64,000 bases of DNA. It comes from Agapanthus africanus. Lineage: Eukaryota; Streptophyta; Magnoliopsida; Asparagales; Amaryllidaceae. The translations under genes and the position numbers were made by a program. Every line of letters starts with the position of its first letter. The first letter of the stretch is position 1. The notes under the pieces were generated by a model. It had not been told where the DNA came from and searched no databases. It saw only the letters and a list, made by a program, of their open reading frames with translations. This document shows positions 22,260 to 33,722 of this stretch, in pieces. The DNA is taken from NCBI GenBank assembly GCA_030015575.1, contig JASDDO010000001.1:320945595-321009594 (forward strand), in the 5' to 3' direction.

Positions 22260-22544
22260 CTTGAATACTACTGACCATTCATAAGAAATGACGGAGGGCT
22301 ACGACTGGTTTTGGCGAAACCGTGAACGTAGTGAACTTGATATAACCGAAGGAACCTGATATCTTTTAAAAGGAGTGGTTAAATCTCCGCATTTAAAAAT
22401 ATCTGTTTTAAAAATAACCGAGTGGTTTCTTTTAAATTGTTCCAACGATTTAAACTTGGTTTATTTTCTTTGCATTACAGATAATGCGTCCCATCATTAA
22501 CCTATCATTGCAGAAAACAACGAAAATACAACGTCCTCTTATGC

Positions 22545-22627
22545 CATCCGCATTCGCCGCTGGGTCCCGTCATCACCCGTTAGGTTACTTAACTAACGAC
22601 AGAGCGGGGGCTGGGCTAGCGCGGGTG
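22545..22627 (-). promoter_or_regulatory. Branched leader hairpin (C1 copy)
   Basis: Outer arms CATCCGC and GCGGGTG (one mismatch) enclose CGTTAG/CTAACG, in the same arrangement as A1 1955-2037. Confidence 0.7.
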
Positions 22628-23424
22628 TAAAACATAAATGACGTCTAAATAGCTATCATAAATATAGATATTTTACATTCGTCTGACGCAATGATATTCA
22701 TTCCAGAACACAGATAAACAATATTGGATTTGCAAGCAATCTGTATTTCTTTTGAGCCTGCAAGAAAAGACAGATTACACAGTTGTGATGAATAGCCGAT
22801 ACCCCACCCCCGACCCCTACGGGTACGGCAAACTACCCGCCCGGCAGTTTGTGTACCCCACCTTGGGTCAGTCCTAGGAGCAAAAACAGTAAAATGAAAT
22901 AATACAACGGTGGCTACAACCGCAACCTGGATGTGCCCCGCAAAATAATATTACAACAAATTACATTTACAACAAATGAATTAAACAATAACCCATTGCT
23001 AAACCCCGGCTATACACCACAACAGTCCAATACAGTTTATATGCACAAACAGATATAACCATTACAGAAATGTGCAACCCTCTGCCAACCGACATACTAG
23101 CAGTTAGGGGAGGTTTACGAACACATTAAACAATCACAGATATAATCCAACATGCAAATACTGTACAATTTCGATCGACTAAACATCATTAATATTGCTC
23201 CAAAATCTGCTCTGTTAAACTGTAACCTGAGCAAATATTAAATATTCCAGAAAACCCCAAATAATACACAGAAGCAACAGAAGAAAAATCGGCTCCTGAC
23301 TCGCCAACTCGGCGGCGGAAGCGCGGCGACTCAGTAGGCTGAGGCCGCGGTTCCGCGGCGAGTTAGGCGATTCAGGTGACTGTTTTTCTTGGGTGTTCTT
23401 CTGGTGTCTTTTCAAGCTCTCTGA

Positions 23425-23433
23425 ACTTACCTG
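23425..23433 (-). promoter_or_regulatory. Consensus splice donor in C1 leader
   Basis: On the minus strand TTTTTCAG is followed by GTAAGTTC, a full match to the plant donor consensus, about 125 bases after the primer site. The homologous positions in A1 and A2 read CAG/GTTGCA, which is weaker. Confidence 0.5.
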
Positions 23434-23555
23434 AAAAATTTTTGGACATCATTTTAAGTTCGACAGAAACTGAACAGATTTAGGGTTTTCCGGCTTCGTT
23501 TTTCCGTTCGAAATTCGTACAAATTTGCAATCAAGTTATTTAGTGTTTAGCGAGG

Positions 23556-23566
23556 CTCTGATACCA
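23556..23566 (-). other. C1 primer-binding site, initiator-Met tRNA
   Basis: The minus strand reads TGGTATCAGAGC, one base inside the 5' LTR end. The exact left edge is within one base. Confidence 0.92.
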
Positions 23567-23567
23567 C

Positions 23568-25460
23568 TGTAAGTCGATGTAGTACACCCCAGTACTTGTG
23601 GGGAGGCGGAATTTTCAAAAACGATTAAGTTTAAAGAACGAACATCGACTAACCGCTTGAATCGAAGCTAAACTATAAATAACCGTACACAAAGAGTTTC
23701 TTAACTATTGTGTTTAGGGATTATACCAAATGAAACTAGTCCTTCGTCTTTACGATCTCCTTGTTCTCCTCGGCCTTCTCTAGGTAGTAAACGATCCACC
23801 CGAGAGCAAAACTCCAAACTACACCTCTAACTTGAGGCAACTAATCTACTTTGATTGCTAATCAAAGAAGAAAGGATGATATAGAGTGAAGGTAATGGAT
23901 GTTTAAGTCTAACTAAACCTTTGATCTCAATACATGAGGATTAAGGATTAGTCTCTTGAAGATGAGAGCTTGAGGAGAGAGAATGTGAGATGAGATAATG
24001 AGATGAGAGAGAGTGTATCATAATATATTATGAAGCATTCTTATTTTAGAATAATGAATAAAAGAAATGAATAAGCATGCTTCATAAATGAAAAGAGGTG
24101 ATTCATTAACATGAGTCATTAAGCATTTATGGTGCATTAATGACCATGATGAATCACCCTCATGACTCACTAATCTTATCCAAAGCTTATGTCACCTTAA
24201 CCTCCTTAGTCACATCTTCTAGAAGCTTCTCGTACAATTACGAGAACGCCCCTCCAATCCGCAAAAATACGGAAAAACTTTAGACTGTAAAAATCCAATA
24301 ACCGGATACCAGTAACTGGCTTAAACCAAAGCCGACTGGTAAAAACTGTCCGAAAGTCGTACGTGCGTAAACGCACGTATGCGTCCGAACCCTTTGTCGC
24401 AAAACCATGCGACCTCTATATCGTTTCGCCTGGAGTAGGAAACTCTCTGTGTGGGACTCTAGAGACTCGACTACTACGCTGGCAGTGGGTTTAACCACAG
24501 ACCGCAAGCGGCACTAGCTGTACGTAACGGTCCCTAGGTAGTTGTCGATAAGAAGGCCGATGAGGAAACCCATCCGAACTCCTACTGAGTCTGATGTGAC
24601 AATCTCCATACAGTCCGGTCCGTTCGTCCAAGACTATCGCATATCGGGCCTAGGGGGGCGGCAAGCGTCAGTCCCCTAATAGCGGAATAAGTCGTATCGG
24701 AGTGAAGCCCATTACACCCTGAGAAACTACTGGAACCTACTAGTAAATCTCGCTTGCCCTGGCCAGGGACTTTGCGTAATGGCTCTCTGACACAGCACGA
24801 TATCTACTCCCAATACCGGGAGGGACGAATCCTGTCTAACCGCCACTGCCTCCAAGTGCTCGGGACTGCACCCAACTGCTACCTGTTTGCACGACTCCTT
24901 TGAGCCGTGGTAGGGTAGCAATCTAAGAACAGTGGGACACACTCGAGGCGAAGTAGCAGTGTCAAGTCTGCGGACTACGCTGTACTCATGTCACCTGGGA
25001 ACTGCTCACTGACGACTGGTATCAAACCAACCAACAGTTCCCTGTGAGTCCTGTCCGGTGTACCCGTAACCTAACGAGCACCTGCATACTATCTCCAGTA
25101 CGACGTACTGACGGCTGTGGGACAGACCATCTCCCCAACTGGGATGAGAAGCGTACACACTAGTCTACTCCGGATATCGATGCTCTGTCTCGATAATCCA
25201 ACGACCAGGGACCTGAATAAGGATGTGCTTGTAGACTACCCAGCCCCCACTAGTGTGACTGCCATCACAACGCTGGTAGACAAGCAAGATCCTAAGAGCT
25301 CTATCAATACGTACACTCACATAGTAAGATAGAAAAACCAAGTAGCATACTACCATGTTTAGCAAGACTGTTATATACATGTGAATATCCCAAGCTTCCA
25401 TTAAGTAATATACAAACTAGTATGATACAGTAATGGCCTTCTAGGGCATAAACACTAACA
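23568..25460 (-). repeat. C1 5' LTR
   Basis: 1893 bp, about 99.4% identical by eye to the 3' LTR at 15695-17586. It is bounded by the primer site on the left and the CATGT target duplication on the right. Confidence 0.95.
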
Positions 25461-26011
25461 CATGTGGACTGCCGTCACTGCCTGTTTGTATTATTATTTT
25501 GGGGCACGGCCAGGTTGCGGTCGATGTACTCGTTGTATGTATATTTTACTTTCTGTACTAGGATTGCCCCGCGGAGGGGTGCACGGGTAGCCGGGTTCTA
25601 GAGGGCAATAAGCCCGCATCTCATGGCATTGAGACGGAAGGGGCTTCACTCTAGGATTGGCAGGCTATTCGCCGCACTCGTAGGGGGTACAGGTTGACCC
25701 ATGAGGGGTGCCCAAGTTACCGGATTCCGTGAAGTGCTGGGTGGTCCATTCACGGAGCTGAAGGGGGCTGCCTCGCTTCAGGTTTTGGCGGGTGACTTGC
25801 CGCGCCCGTAGGGGTCTAGGATTTCATTGCACAGGCTATCCACACGACCAGGGGAACGTCGGGTTTCAGTAGTGGCTCTGTGAAACCTGGGGATCCCAGA
25901 TATCTGTATTGTTTCTGTGATGCTGTACATTTCTGTGATGTTGCATTTTATCACGCCTTGAGCGAATATAATATATTGGTATATATATTAGTAGATGTTG
26001 TATATGTTTTA

Positions 26012-26094
26012 CATCCGCGCTAGTCCAGTCCCCGCTCTGTCGTTAGTTAGCTAACCTAACGGGTAATGACGGGACCCAGTGGCGAATGCGGATG
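26012..26094 (+). promoter_or_regulatory. Branched leader hairpin (A2 copy)
   Basis: CATCCGC (26012-26018) and GCGGATG (26088-26094) enclose CGTTAG/CTAACG. Confidence 0.75.
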
Positions 26095-26610
26095 GCATAT
26101 ACGTACATCAGTATATTTTCGTTCTTTTTGGTGTGATCAATTGATGGGACTGCGTTGATTCGGATCAATGCAAGTTAAAACAAACCTAATCTGATGTTGT
26201 TGGAACACTTTTCAAAAAGCTGTTATTGCAAGGACGTTCACTTTTGTTTTGCATCGTGGTATTCAGATGGAATATCCTGCTCCTCAGTCGACGAGGCAAG
26301 GGCCGAGATCCCTTCACCGGGAGTGACCCCTTGGACAAAAAGTTTGCATCAGGGCAATGACTTCACTATAGCCGATTGCTTTTGCTTTGCATCGTGGTAT
26401 TCAGTTGGAATATCCTGCACCTCATTCTACGGGGAAAGAGCCGAGATCCCTTCACCGGGAGTGACCTCTTTAGCAAAGGTTTTCGTCACTATATTTTTCT
26501 AAAAAGCTATCCGTTCCTTCAACGATATCAAGTTCTTTACGTTAAAGGTTTTCGCCAGAAACCATTCGTAGCCCTCCGTCGTTTCAGACGGGTAGCACGT
26601 AGTATTCATG

Positions 26611-26820
26611 CTATGTTTGTTGGCCTTCGTCAAGGCATAGTGTATGGTAGCTGCTTGTTGCCTTTCTGCAGCATAGATAGATGCGTTGGTTTGGGACAGT
26701 CGTATAGCCTTATTGGCCTTCGTCAAGGGCTTGTGCGTGTGGGTTCAAATCAACCTGGAGAATGACGGGTAGAACTTGACATGTGACTTATGATTTGTTG
26801 GCCTTCGTCAAGGTCATAAG
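26611..26820 (+). promoter_or_regulatory. Three-stem-loop leader array (A2 copy)
   Basis: CTATG/CATAG (26611-26640); CGTATAGCC with GGCTTGTGCG (26701-26737, G-U wobbles and one bulge); CTTATGA/TCATAAG (26787-26820). All three hold the same inner sequence, TTGGCCTTCGTCAAGG. Confidence 0.78.
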
Positions 26821-27144
26821 AGCATGGGGCAAAAATCTCATCGGGAGTTTCAAAAGAACTGAAACTTGCCAGATATGCGCATACCTTCTGGAGTGTGATA
26901 CCGTGAGCAGATTCCGTCACGTTATTATGCGATGATAGTTGGATCCCGATTCCCACTGATGAATTAGTTTACTCCTCGGGTGTTCCCGACTAATTCTTCT
27001 TTTAGGTTTGGAGGAGAATTTGAGGTACAGTGGGAGGTTTCCAGATTAGATAAATTGGTAACCATTCTGATCTAGGTTAGAGTGCACGCTGAGTGTTTCT
27101 TTTCTCTCTCTCTTTGGCAGCGACCATTGACCCGACCCTAAGAC

Positions 27145-30100
27145 TATGACTCAGTGACCAAGTTGACCGAACCTTCTTTAACACTGGTTTTTGGATTGTC
27201 AGAGTTACGAACCTCATTGCCACTCCTACTTTTACCCTTTTCTCCAGGACACCCCGTATTACTACGAACGTCCACTTCCATTGGACAAAACCATCGTATG
27301 GTTAGATACGAACTCAAAAGAATTTATTCGAGGATGGTTTCAGGTTCTGGAGGAAACGGATAGGACTATTCAGTTGTCTTTTCCTTTTACCTTCTCTCAG
27401 GTTGCGAGTGCTCCTTGGTTTAGGAGTAGTACACCTGTTACGCAAATTGGATAGTCTTCTTCCAAACCATAGGCAGGTGCCGACCGGTAGGGATTGAAGA
27501 AAACCAATTGGCCTAACGATGGTGTACAGAAGGTATTAAGTTAAGACAAATCAAAGGATTAGTAAGAGGGCAAAGTAAATTGCGACTGTTATTCACGACC
27601 ATACCAAGTATTCCTTTACCACTCCCAAATCACCTTTGTATTTCTCCAGGACACTCCGTATCACTACGAAGATCCACAGTTTATTGGATACTCCATCGTA
27701 TGGTTATATACGAACTCGAAAGGAACTTGTTCCAGTTCGGGGATGGATTCTGGTTCAGGAGAAATAGGAATAAGATTTATTCAGGTGTCTTTTATCCTCA
27801 CCTCCTCTCGCATTGCGAGTGTTCCTAGGATTAGGACAGTATACCCATTATGCTTATTGGATAGTCTTCTTCCAAACCATAGGCTGGTGCCGAACGGTAG
27901 GGAAGGAAGAAAACCATTTGGCCTAAAGGGGTGTGCAGAAGGTAATGACTAAAGACATATAAAGGGATTTGGAGAGGTGGCAAACAATTACAAGGTTACA
28001 GACGTGAATCTGGAAGAGGCATTACTAGGAATACCAGGATACCCCATCGAAACATTTCAATGTTTCAGCTTCACTGTGTACTGTTAAAGGAAAACTGATT
28101 TCCCGATTAGATACTTACTCAGGGTATGTATTTACCAGGTACAATTCTCACATCTGTATGGTTTTACAGATAATGAATGGGAGTAAGTTATTGGGAATTG
28201 GGTGATCATCCTCATTATATCGGGATTCGTTGTAATCGGTGATATTTGAGGAAGTCACCTGGGTTGTTTGCCGGTCGGCAAATATTTGGTTTTGAATATC
28301 CGCTGTTATGCACCAATTTCAAATTGATGTATCTGTACGTCTATTTTCATAGAGTGAGATATACCTTTTTGAAATTATTTCTACGACATTTACCTATATC
28401 AGTGGATGGTTAGGTAAGGAGCATTAAACAGCGGTGTAATTCTTCTTAACCATAAGTACAATTTTCAACCTACGACACACAGTGAATGAGTTATCAGACT
28501 CAAGGGACTTATACAGAGTATTGTATGTTGTCCAGGGTCCATTAGGACAGAGGGGTTGGTCCTCGTACTACAATCGGTTTACTTATGACTTCTCTAGTTT
28601 TTAGACAGGTGTTTCGTGGAAACACAGGGTCCGAATTTTGAGAAGTTATAGGTATTTGAATAAAGTAGAGAACCAGGTGTAGCAAGTATCGAGATTCTTC
28701 AAAGTGATCGAAGATGTAGATACTTGTCAATGGTATTCAGTTGATAGTAATGTTTAAGAGAACTTGTTTCTCTTTCAGGTTACTCATAATTGGAAGTATT
28801 CCTAAGTTGAATAACGCTGACCGGCCTCTTTCCATTTAGTTGACATGCACTGGAGACAGTTGCATGATTTGGATCTGGTTCAATTAAATCAGTGCCTCTG
28901 TTTCTATATTGGGTATAGAACAGTTCATATCTTAACGATGTTAAGGTACGGGGAGTTGTCCGGTTTATGCTTAAAACCAGACACTGGACAACTCAAGGCA
29001 TGTTTCTGCAATGGCTGTTTGTGGGTTGACCCAGGCTATGACGAGGGTTGACTTTCTACCATCTGGATGAACAATAGCAATATTGTTCTAGACAAGCCAC
29101 AGTTTTATTAAAAATGGATTTTTTCAGAAAACAGTAGTGGGAGCATGGTAGAACTGGAAGTGATTCCAGAACCGCAAACGATTACTGAAGATTTGATAAG
29201 GAACCTAAAGATTCAATCCGGTTTGACATTCCATTAGCCACTCCGCAGATAAGGTGGGTAACTTCAGGCACCCGAGAGGTGCTCCGGTAGCCTGAGGACG
29301 GTGACAAGAAAGTTCTTGTTTACCCACACTTGCCATTACTGTTGTTCCAGACTGTGAGACCCGGCAGGAGGATGAGTATAGCGTCGTTCTGAACTCGCTT
29401 CAGAAGTGTACGTATATATGACTCTGCCAGAGGGTTGTCGTAGTCAGTGGGAGCAGCGGAAGCATTGGTGGACAGGTAGCTTATGTCTATTTATAGACTA
29501 AAAGCAGATATAGCGGAGATAGATCATCTATTTCTGACGTGACAGTCATGGGTTTGACTTCATCAGAATAGGGGATGGATCTGTTGAGAAGGTAGTAGGG
29601 TGTGATGTCCTGGTATTTGGATGACATACACAGAGTAGGAAGTGATATTCCTATACTACGATCGGTTATACTATGGTCGTCACACAGTGGTTTCTCCACA
29701 TGGGACTTGGACATTGTATCAGACATTCTGGTTACTAGATCTATGGTTTTAGATCTAGATTTGGGTGGTTTCCCAATCAGAGTACTTAGACAGCATTCTA
29801 AGAGTATTTAGAATGGACGACTCCATGCACGGTAGTGTTCCTGCAGGTGATGGAGTCACCCTCTCTAAAGGTGTATTACAAACTAAAGTAGAGAGGGATG
29901 TGCATGATTGGCAGATCATTTGCTTAGGCAATTGAGTCAATCATGAGATGTCAAGTACCACACCAGATGTTGCTCTTGCACTAGATGCAATAAGTTGACA
30001 TTGATCCAATCCTGGAGAAACAGTCGGAAGCAGTTTTAGAACATAAGTGGATGTTCTAGGGATATGATAACGACAGCCTCTTTCGGGAGACTGTTATCAT

Positions 30101-30534
30101 TCCAGGCTTCCAAGGTGACCTGGACGATAAGGAGGTTGTCAGAGCTATATTTTTCCTTCTGACGAGGGGCAGTATTTTGGACAGGTGGTCCAAGGCAATA
30201 CTGAGGGAGGCATGGCGCAGGATACTGATTAAGTTCAGTTGACGATACAGTCTAAGAAGTTTGGATTTGGAGTTCATTTATGAGCTAGGTCCCATCAGAC
30301 ATCCAGACACATTCTAAGACAGGTATTGCTCATTTCGGGAGATGGGTTTCTCCGCGAACATGTGATATGGAGAGACATAGAAAGAAACATCAAGGCGGAT
30401 CCACTCACTAAGGCTATTCCTCGAACGCAATAGTTTTGCAAACGAGCTTTGTGAGACTGACAAGTAGAGGAGTTGGGTGTTCGGTATCACACAGACTGTG
30501 AGTATGCGACATCGCAATAATTAGCCTTGAGTGC
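27145..30534 (+). pseudogene. Decayed Copia gag-pol of A2
   Basis: The same relic as in A1. The ATG at 27145 is followed by a stop after three codons. The 402-bp duplication is at 27242 and about 27644. The integrase-RT linker relic (VELEVIPEPQTITED) is near 29150, the RT active-site relic (WYLDDIHRVGSDIPIL) is at about 29611-29660, and the RNase H tail relic is near 30380-30440. Stops and frame breaks are largely shared with A1, so most damage was already present in their common source. No functional product is possible. Confidence 0.8.
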
Positions 30535-30545
30535 AAGTGGGAGAT
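30535..30545 (+). other. A2 polypurine tract
   Basis: AAGTGGGAGAT directly before the 3' LTR start TGTTGG at 30546. Confidence 0.88.
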
Positions 30546-31462
30546 TGTTGGGGATAGTGCCCTCAGAGTCAATTATTGGATCACAGGCACGTGATTGCAA
30601 TGATTGAGGGAGGACCAGTCCCGATAGGACAATCTTACTCGAGATGATAGTATGCTATCTGGTTTACCTTTATCGTCGTGTACTGTTTTAGGTGACCTGA
30701 CAGGTCGCTATTACACGTTGATAGAGCCCCTCGGATTCTTGCTTGACCACCAGCAGTATGAGGGCGATCATATAAGTGGGAGCTGGGGGTCTATAAGTAC
30801 ATCCTTAAATGGTCCCTAGTCATGAGAGTTTCGAGACGGGGCATCGATACTCCAGAGTAGACTAGTGTATACAGTCGAGACCCCGACGAGGGGCGGTGGC
30901 CGGTCTCACAAGCCATTGGTGTCAGTTGGATCACCTAAGATGTATACAGGTGCTCATTGGGTTATGAGTACACCGGACAGGACTCGCCGGGAACATGCTA
31001 GTTGGTCATATACCAGACGTCAGATGGCAGTTCCCTGGTGACATGTGTACAGGTTAGTTCATCGACCTGGGGATCGTCATTTGTCTCGTGTGAGTCCCCA
31101 CTGTACTTTGATTACTACCCTACCACGGCTCAAAGGAGTCGTGCAAACAGGTTTTAGTTGGGTACAGTCCCGAGCCACATGGAGGCAGTGAGCGTATCTT
31201 CAGGGGTTCGTTTCTCCCGGTATTGGGGGTGAGGTCGCGCTGTGTCTAGGAGAGCCATTACACAAAGCCCTCGGCCGAGGCAGGAGATTTACTGGTAGGT
31301 ATTCCAGTAGTATCTCAGGGTGTTCTGGGCTACACTCCGACACGACTTGTACCGCTTTTGGGGGTCTGACTTTTACCAACCTCCTAGGCCCGCCATGCGA
31401 TGCTCATAGACGAACGGACCGGACTGTACGGATATTGTCACTGACAGGCTCAGTAGGGTTGT
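30546..31462 (+). repeat. A2 3' LTR, first part
   Basis: The first 917 bp of the LTR, ending with the GTTGT target copy (31458-31462) of T1. It resumes at 41015. Confidence 0.94.
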
Positions 31463-31769
31463 TGATCAGTCAAAAATATTGCATATTTTAACCGGCAATT
31501 TCCTCATCATTTGCATTTATATAGAAGTGTTCGGTATCCGTATTTCACATATTAGCAAATCTATCACAGATTATTAGACCTTAAAACCGGCATTTCTAGG
31601 GAAATTGACTGCATTGCATGGCATCGCAATATTTCTATATGTCGCAACCCGTGTTTCGAAGTCTATGCAGGAAAAGAGAAGCTTGCTCGATCATTACACC
31701 GCTCGAATGATACGTAAACTCACTAAACTCAAATCTGGTATCAACACAGAGGGGAAAAACGATCAATCA
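31463..31769 (+). repeat. T1 shrunken inverted LTR copy
   Basis: 307 bp in the opposite orientation to the rest of T1. It equals the full LTR with about 1510 bp removed between two GGGAAAA repeats and a further 14 bp removed near 31575. Its outer end TGATCAGTC touches the GTTGT target duplication. Confidence 0.88.
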
Positions 31770-31772
31770 AAA

Positions 31773-31793
31773 TGGCGCCGTTGCCGGGGATCG
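31773..31793 (+). other. Primer-binding site of the inverted T1 end, tRNA-Asp
   Basis: TGGCGCCGTTGCCGGGG plus four more bases complement the 3' end of plant tRNA-Asp(GTC). It follows the shrunken LTR in the correct order, so this end was made from a genuine LTR-primer-site-leader unit. Confidence 0.88.
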
Positions 31794-31877
31794 CGCTAAT
31801 TCATTTAAATTTTTAGTTTGAAGTGAAAGAATTATTACATTCTACTTCTTTCAATCAAAATTCTAGAAATACCATTT
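31794..31877 (+). other. Leader stub and fold-back junction
   Basis: The first part matches the T1 leader next to the true primer site (complement of about 39110-39154). At 31851-31884 TCAATCAAAAT and ATTTTGATTGA form an 11-bp hairpin spanning the switch from plus- to minus-orientation sequence. Confidence 0.82.
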
Positions 31878-33707
31878 TGATTGATCGTTTTTCCCGTTGT
31901 GTAGTATGTAGAAAAATTTGTAAAGAACTTCACAACCAAAAAAATATTTTGACCGCAATCAAACTACGGTGTCGGATGTAGTTTGTAGTGAGTGCGGATC
32001 GTCCACAGGGATTGCACGATTCACTTGTATTTTGATACGTTTGAAATGAAAAGTTAAGTAACGATAAAAGAAAACATGATTCAAGAATGATTTGTATTCG
32101 AGTGTCACTATTCTTTATTCAAGAATCAAGAAACTATAAACAATCAAGAATCGGTGTTTTGATAATATTTCCAATCAACAGTCAAGAATCTAAAGAGGCT
32201 CGTAGGAATCGATCGGGTCTATAGACGTGATGTAATCTAAAGATTTCGTATTCTTGTCCTTCGAAGGATTGATACTAGATCGATGATGATCGACAAGAGT
32301 TAGGGTTTTCTCGTGAAACTAGGGTTTCATCTTAGCCCTTGTTCTGTTGTCGATATCATTCACATTCTAGCCTCTAGCAATTTCAAGAAACGATCGTAAC
32401 TCCCCAATTTCGAGCGATATCATTCAAGAAAACATCGTAACGAAATGGGTTGTCGGTTCTTGAACTTGCTAGGGTTTACAAACCATCATAGGAATCAAGA
32501 ATCGATTAAAGCTATTTTACATCATCATTCTATTGACCGTCTCGACTCCTCGACGAGCGGAGTTTTATTCACACATCACCACACAGAAAAGATTCACAAA
32601 TTGTAAAGATATCATGATGCGGAATTTAAAGAAAACAAGATAAAAGAATATCACCTTTATTTATCTCAACAATTTTGATTACATTCGCTTCAAGAACTAC
32701 AAGAAGAAGAATCTAGCTTGTTGATCGGGCGTCGCTCGGCTTCATGAGTCATGGATCGGCTCGGATCGCTTGCTCTGTTGAAGATCGGCTCCGCTCCTAA
32801 AGGTTGTAGGACTTCTTGCTTAATGGGTACTCGGGATCTTGGCTTTTGGAGTTGGAATTAGGGTTAGGGTTTCACACAAGCCCTGTCACTAGACTTGTGG
32901 AAGAAGAAGATGAAAAGAGAGAGAGAGATTGGGGATGATTCACTAATTGGATGAATAATTCCCAAGGTTGAATAATGTGGGGATAATGAGCCTAGGGTCT
33001 TATTTATAGAGCTCCCAAACCCTAGGTTTAAGTTTGAATTTGAAGTTTCCCTCCCAAAGTTTGTTGAAAGAGTTTGTTAGACTTTAGCTTAGGGTTTAAG
33101 CTAGGGTTTGGGGAAAGTTCTAGAATAATAGGCTAATTTAGTGAAGCTCAAAGTGTTTGCTGATCTGGTAGAACTCTCTGGAGTCTTCTGGAAAATGTCA
33201 TGCTTTTATGAACTGTACCCACTGAATCAGGAGTTTTGCACTAAAATTGAGGATCCAATTCCCTGAACCCACCGCGGATCAGCGTCATTAGTAAGCCCAT
33301 GCCGTGGATCCGCGGCTATTTAGGAGGCTTGGGCCTTGTAGCTTCTGGTGTGGTCTTGTACTGGAGTTTGGGCTTTTCTATGATGCTTTGATTTGTATTT
33401 TCCCTTCTGTGTTGATACCAGATTTGAGTTTAGTGAGTTTACGTATCTTTCGAGCGGTGTAATGATCGAGCAAGCTTCTCTTTTCCTGCACAGACTTCGA
33501 AACACGGGTTGCGACATATAGAAATATTGCGATGCCATGCAATGCAGTCAATTTCCCTAGAAATGCCGGTTTTAAGGTCTAATACATGTAATCTTATAAT
33601 CTGTGATAGATTTGCTAATATGTGAAATACGGATACCGAACACTTCTATATGAATGCAAATGATGAGGAAATTGCCGGTTAAAATATGCAATATTTTCGA
33701 CTGATCA
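31878..33707 (-). repeat. T1 3' LTR
   Basis: 1830 bp, TGATCAGTC to GATCAATCA on the minus strand. It is nearly identical to the 5' LTR. The short frame at 33320-33538 is repeated in both LTRs and is not a gene. Confidence 0.94.
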
Positions 33708-33722
33708 AATACCCCCAAACTT
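33708..33722 (-). other. T1 polypurine tract
   Basis: On the minus strand this reads AAGTTTGGGGGTATT, abutting the 3' LTR. T2 has the identical tract at 57309-57323. Confidence 0.9.

Larger units (their letters stand above)
21554..23555 (-). other. C1 long leader with candidate intron
   Basis: About 2 kb between the primer site and gag with no coding frame. On the minus strand a consensus donor, CAG/GTAAGT, lies at 23433-23425. A pyrimidine tract ending CTAATTGCAG lies at 21554, 12 bases before the gag ATG. Between them are the branched hairpin, the three-stem-loop array and a segment shared with T2. A GC-rich stretch occurs at 22800-22880. Confidence 0.75.
15695..25460 (-). mobile_element. 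C1: young, nearly intact Copia retrotransposon
   Basis: A 9766-bp minus-strand element flanked by the five-base duplication CATGT (15690-15694 and 25461-25465). LTRs are 1892 and 1893 bp and differ by about 11 substitutions and one indel. It has an initiator-Met primer site, a leader of nearly 2 kb, a single gag-protease-integrase-RT-RNase H frame in Copia order broken by one stop, and a polypurine tract. It is the only element here with a full set of catalytic residues. Gag and RNase H resemble Tork/TAR-type plant Copia elements from memory; the exact lineage is uncertain. Confidence 0.96.
25466..27144 (+). other. A2 leader, second part
   Basis: Continues the A2 leader after C1, homologous to A1 1409-3089. 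It contains the GC-rich region (25560-25850), branched hairpin (26012-26094), 137-bp duplication (about 26235-26480), three stem-loops (26611-26820) and acceptor-like pyrimidine tract (to 27120). No protein is encoded. Confidence 0.85.
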
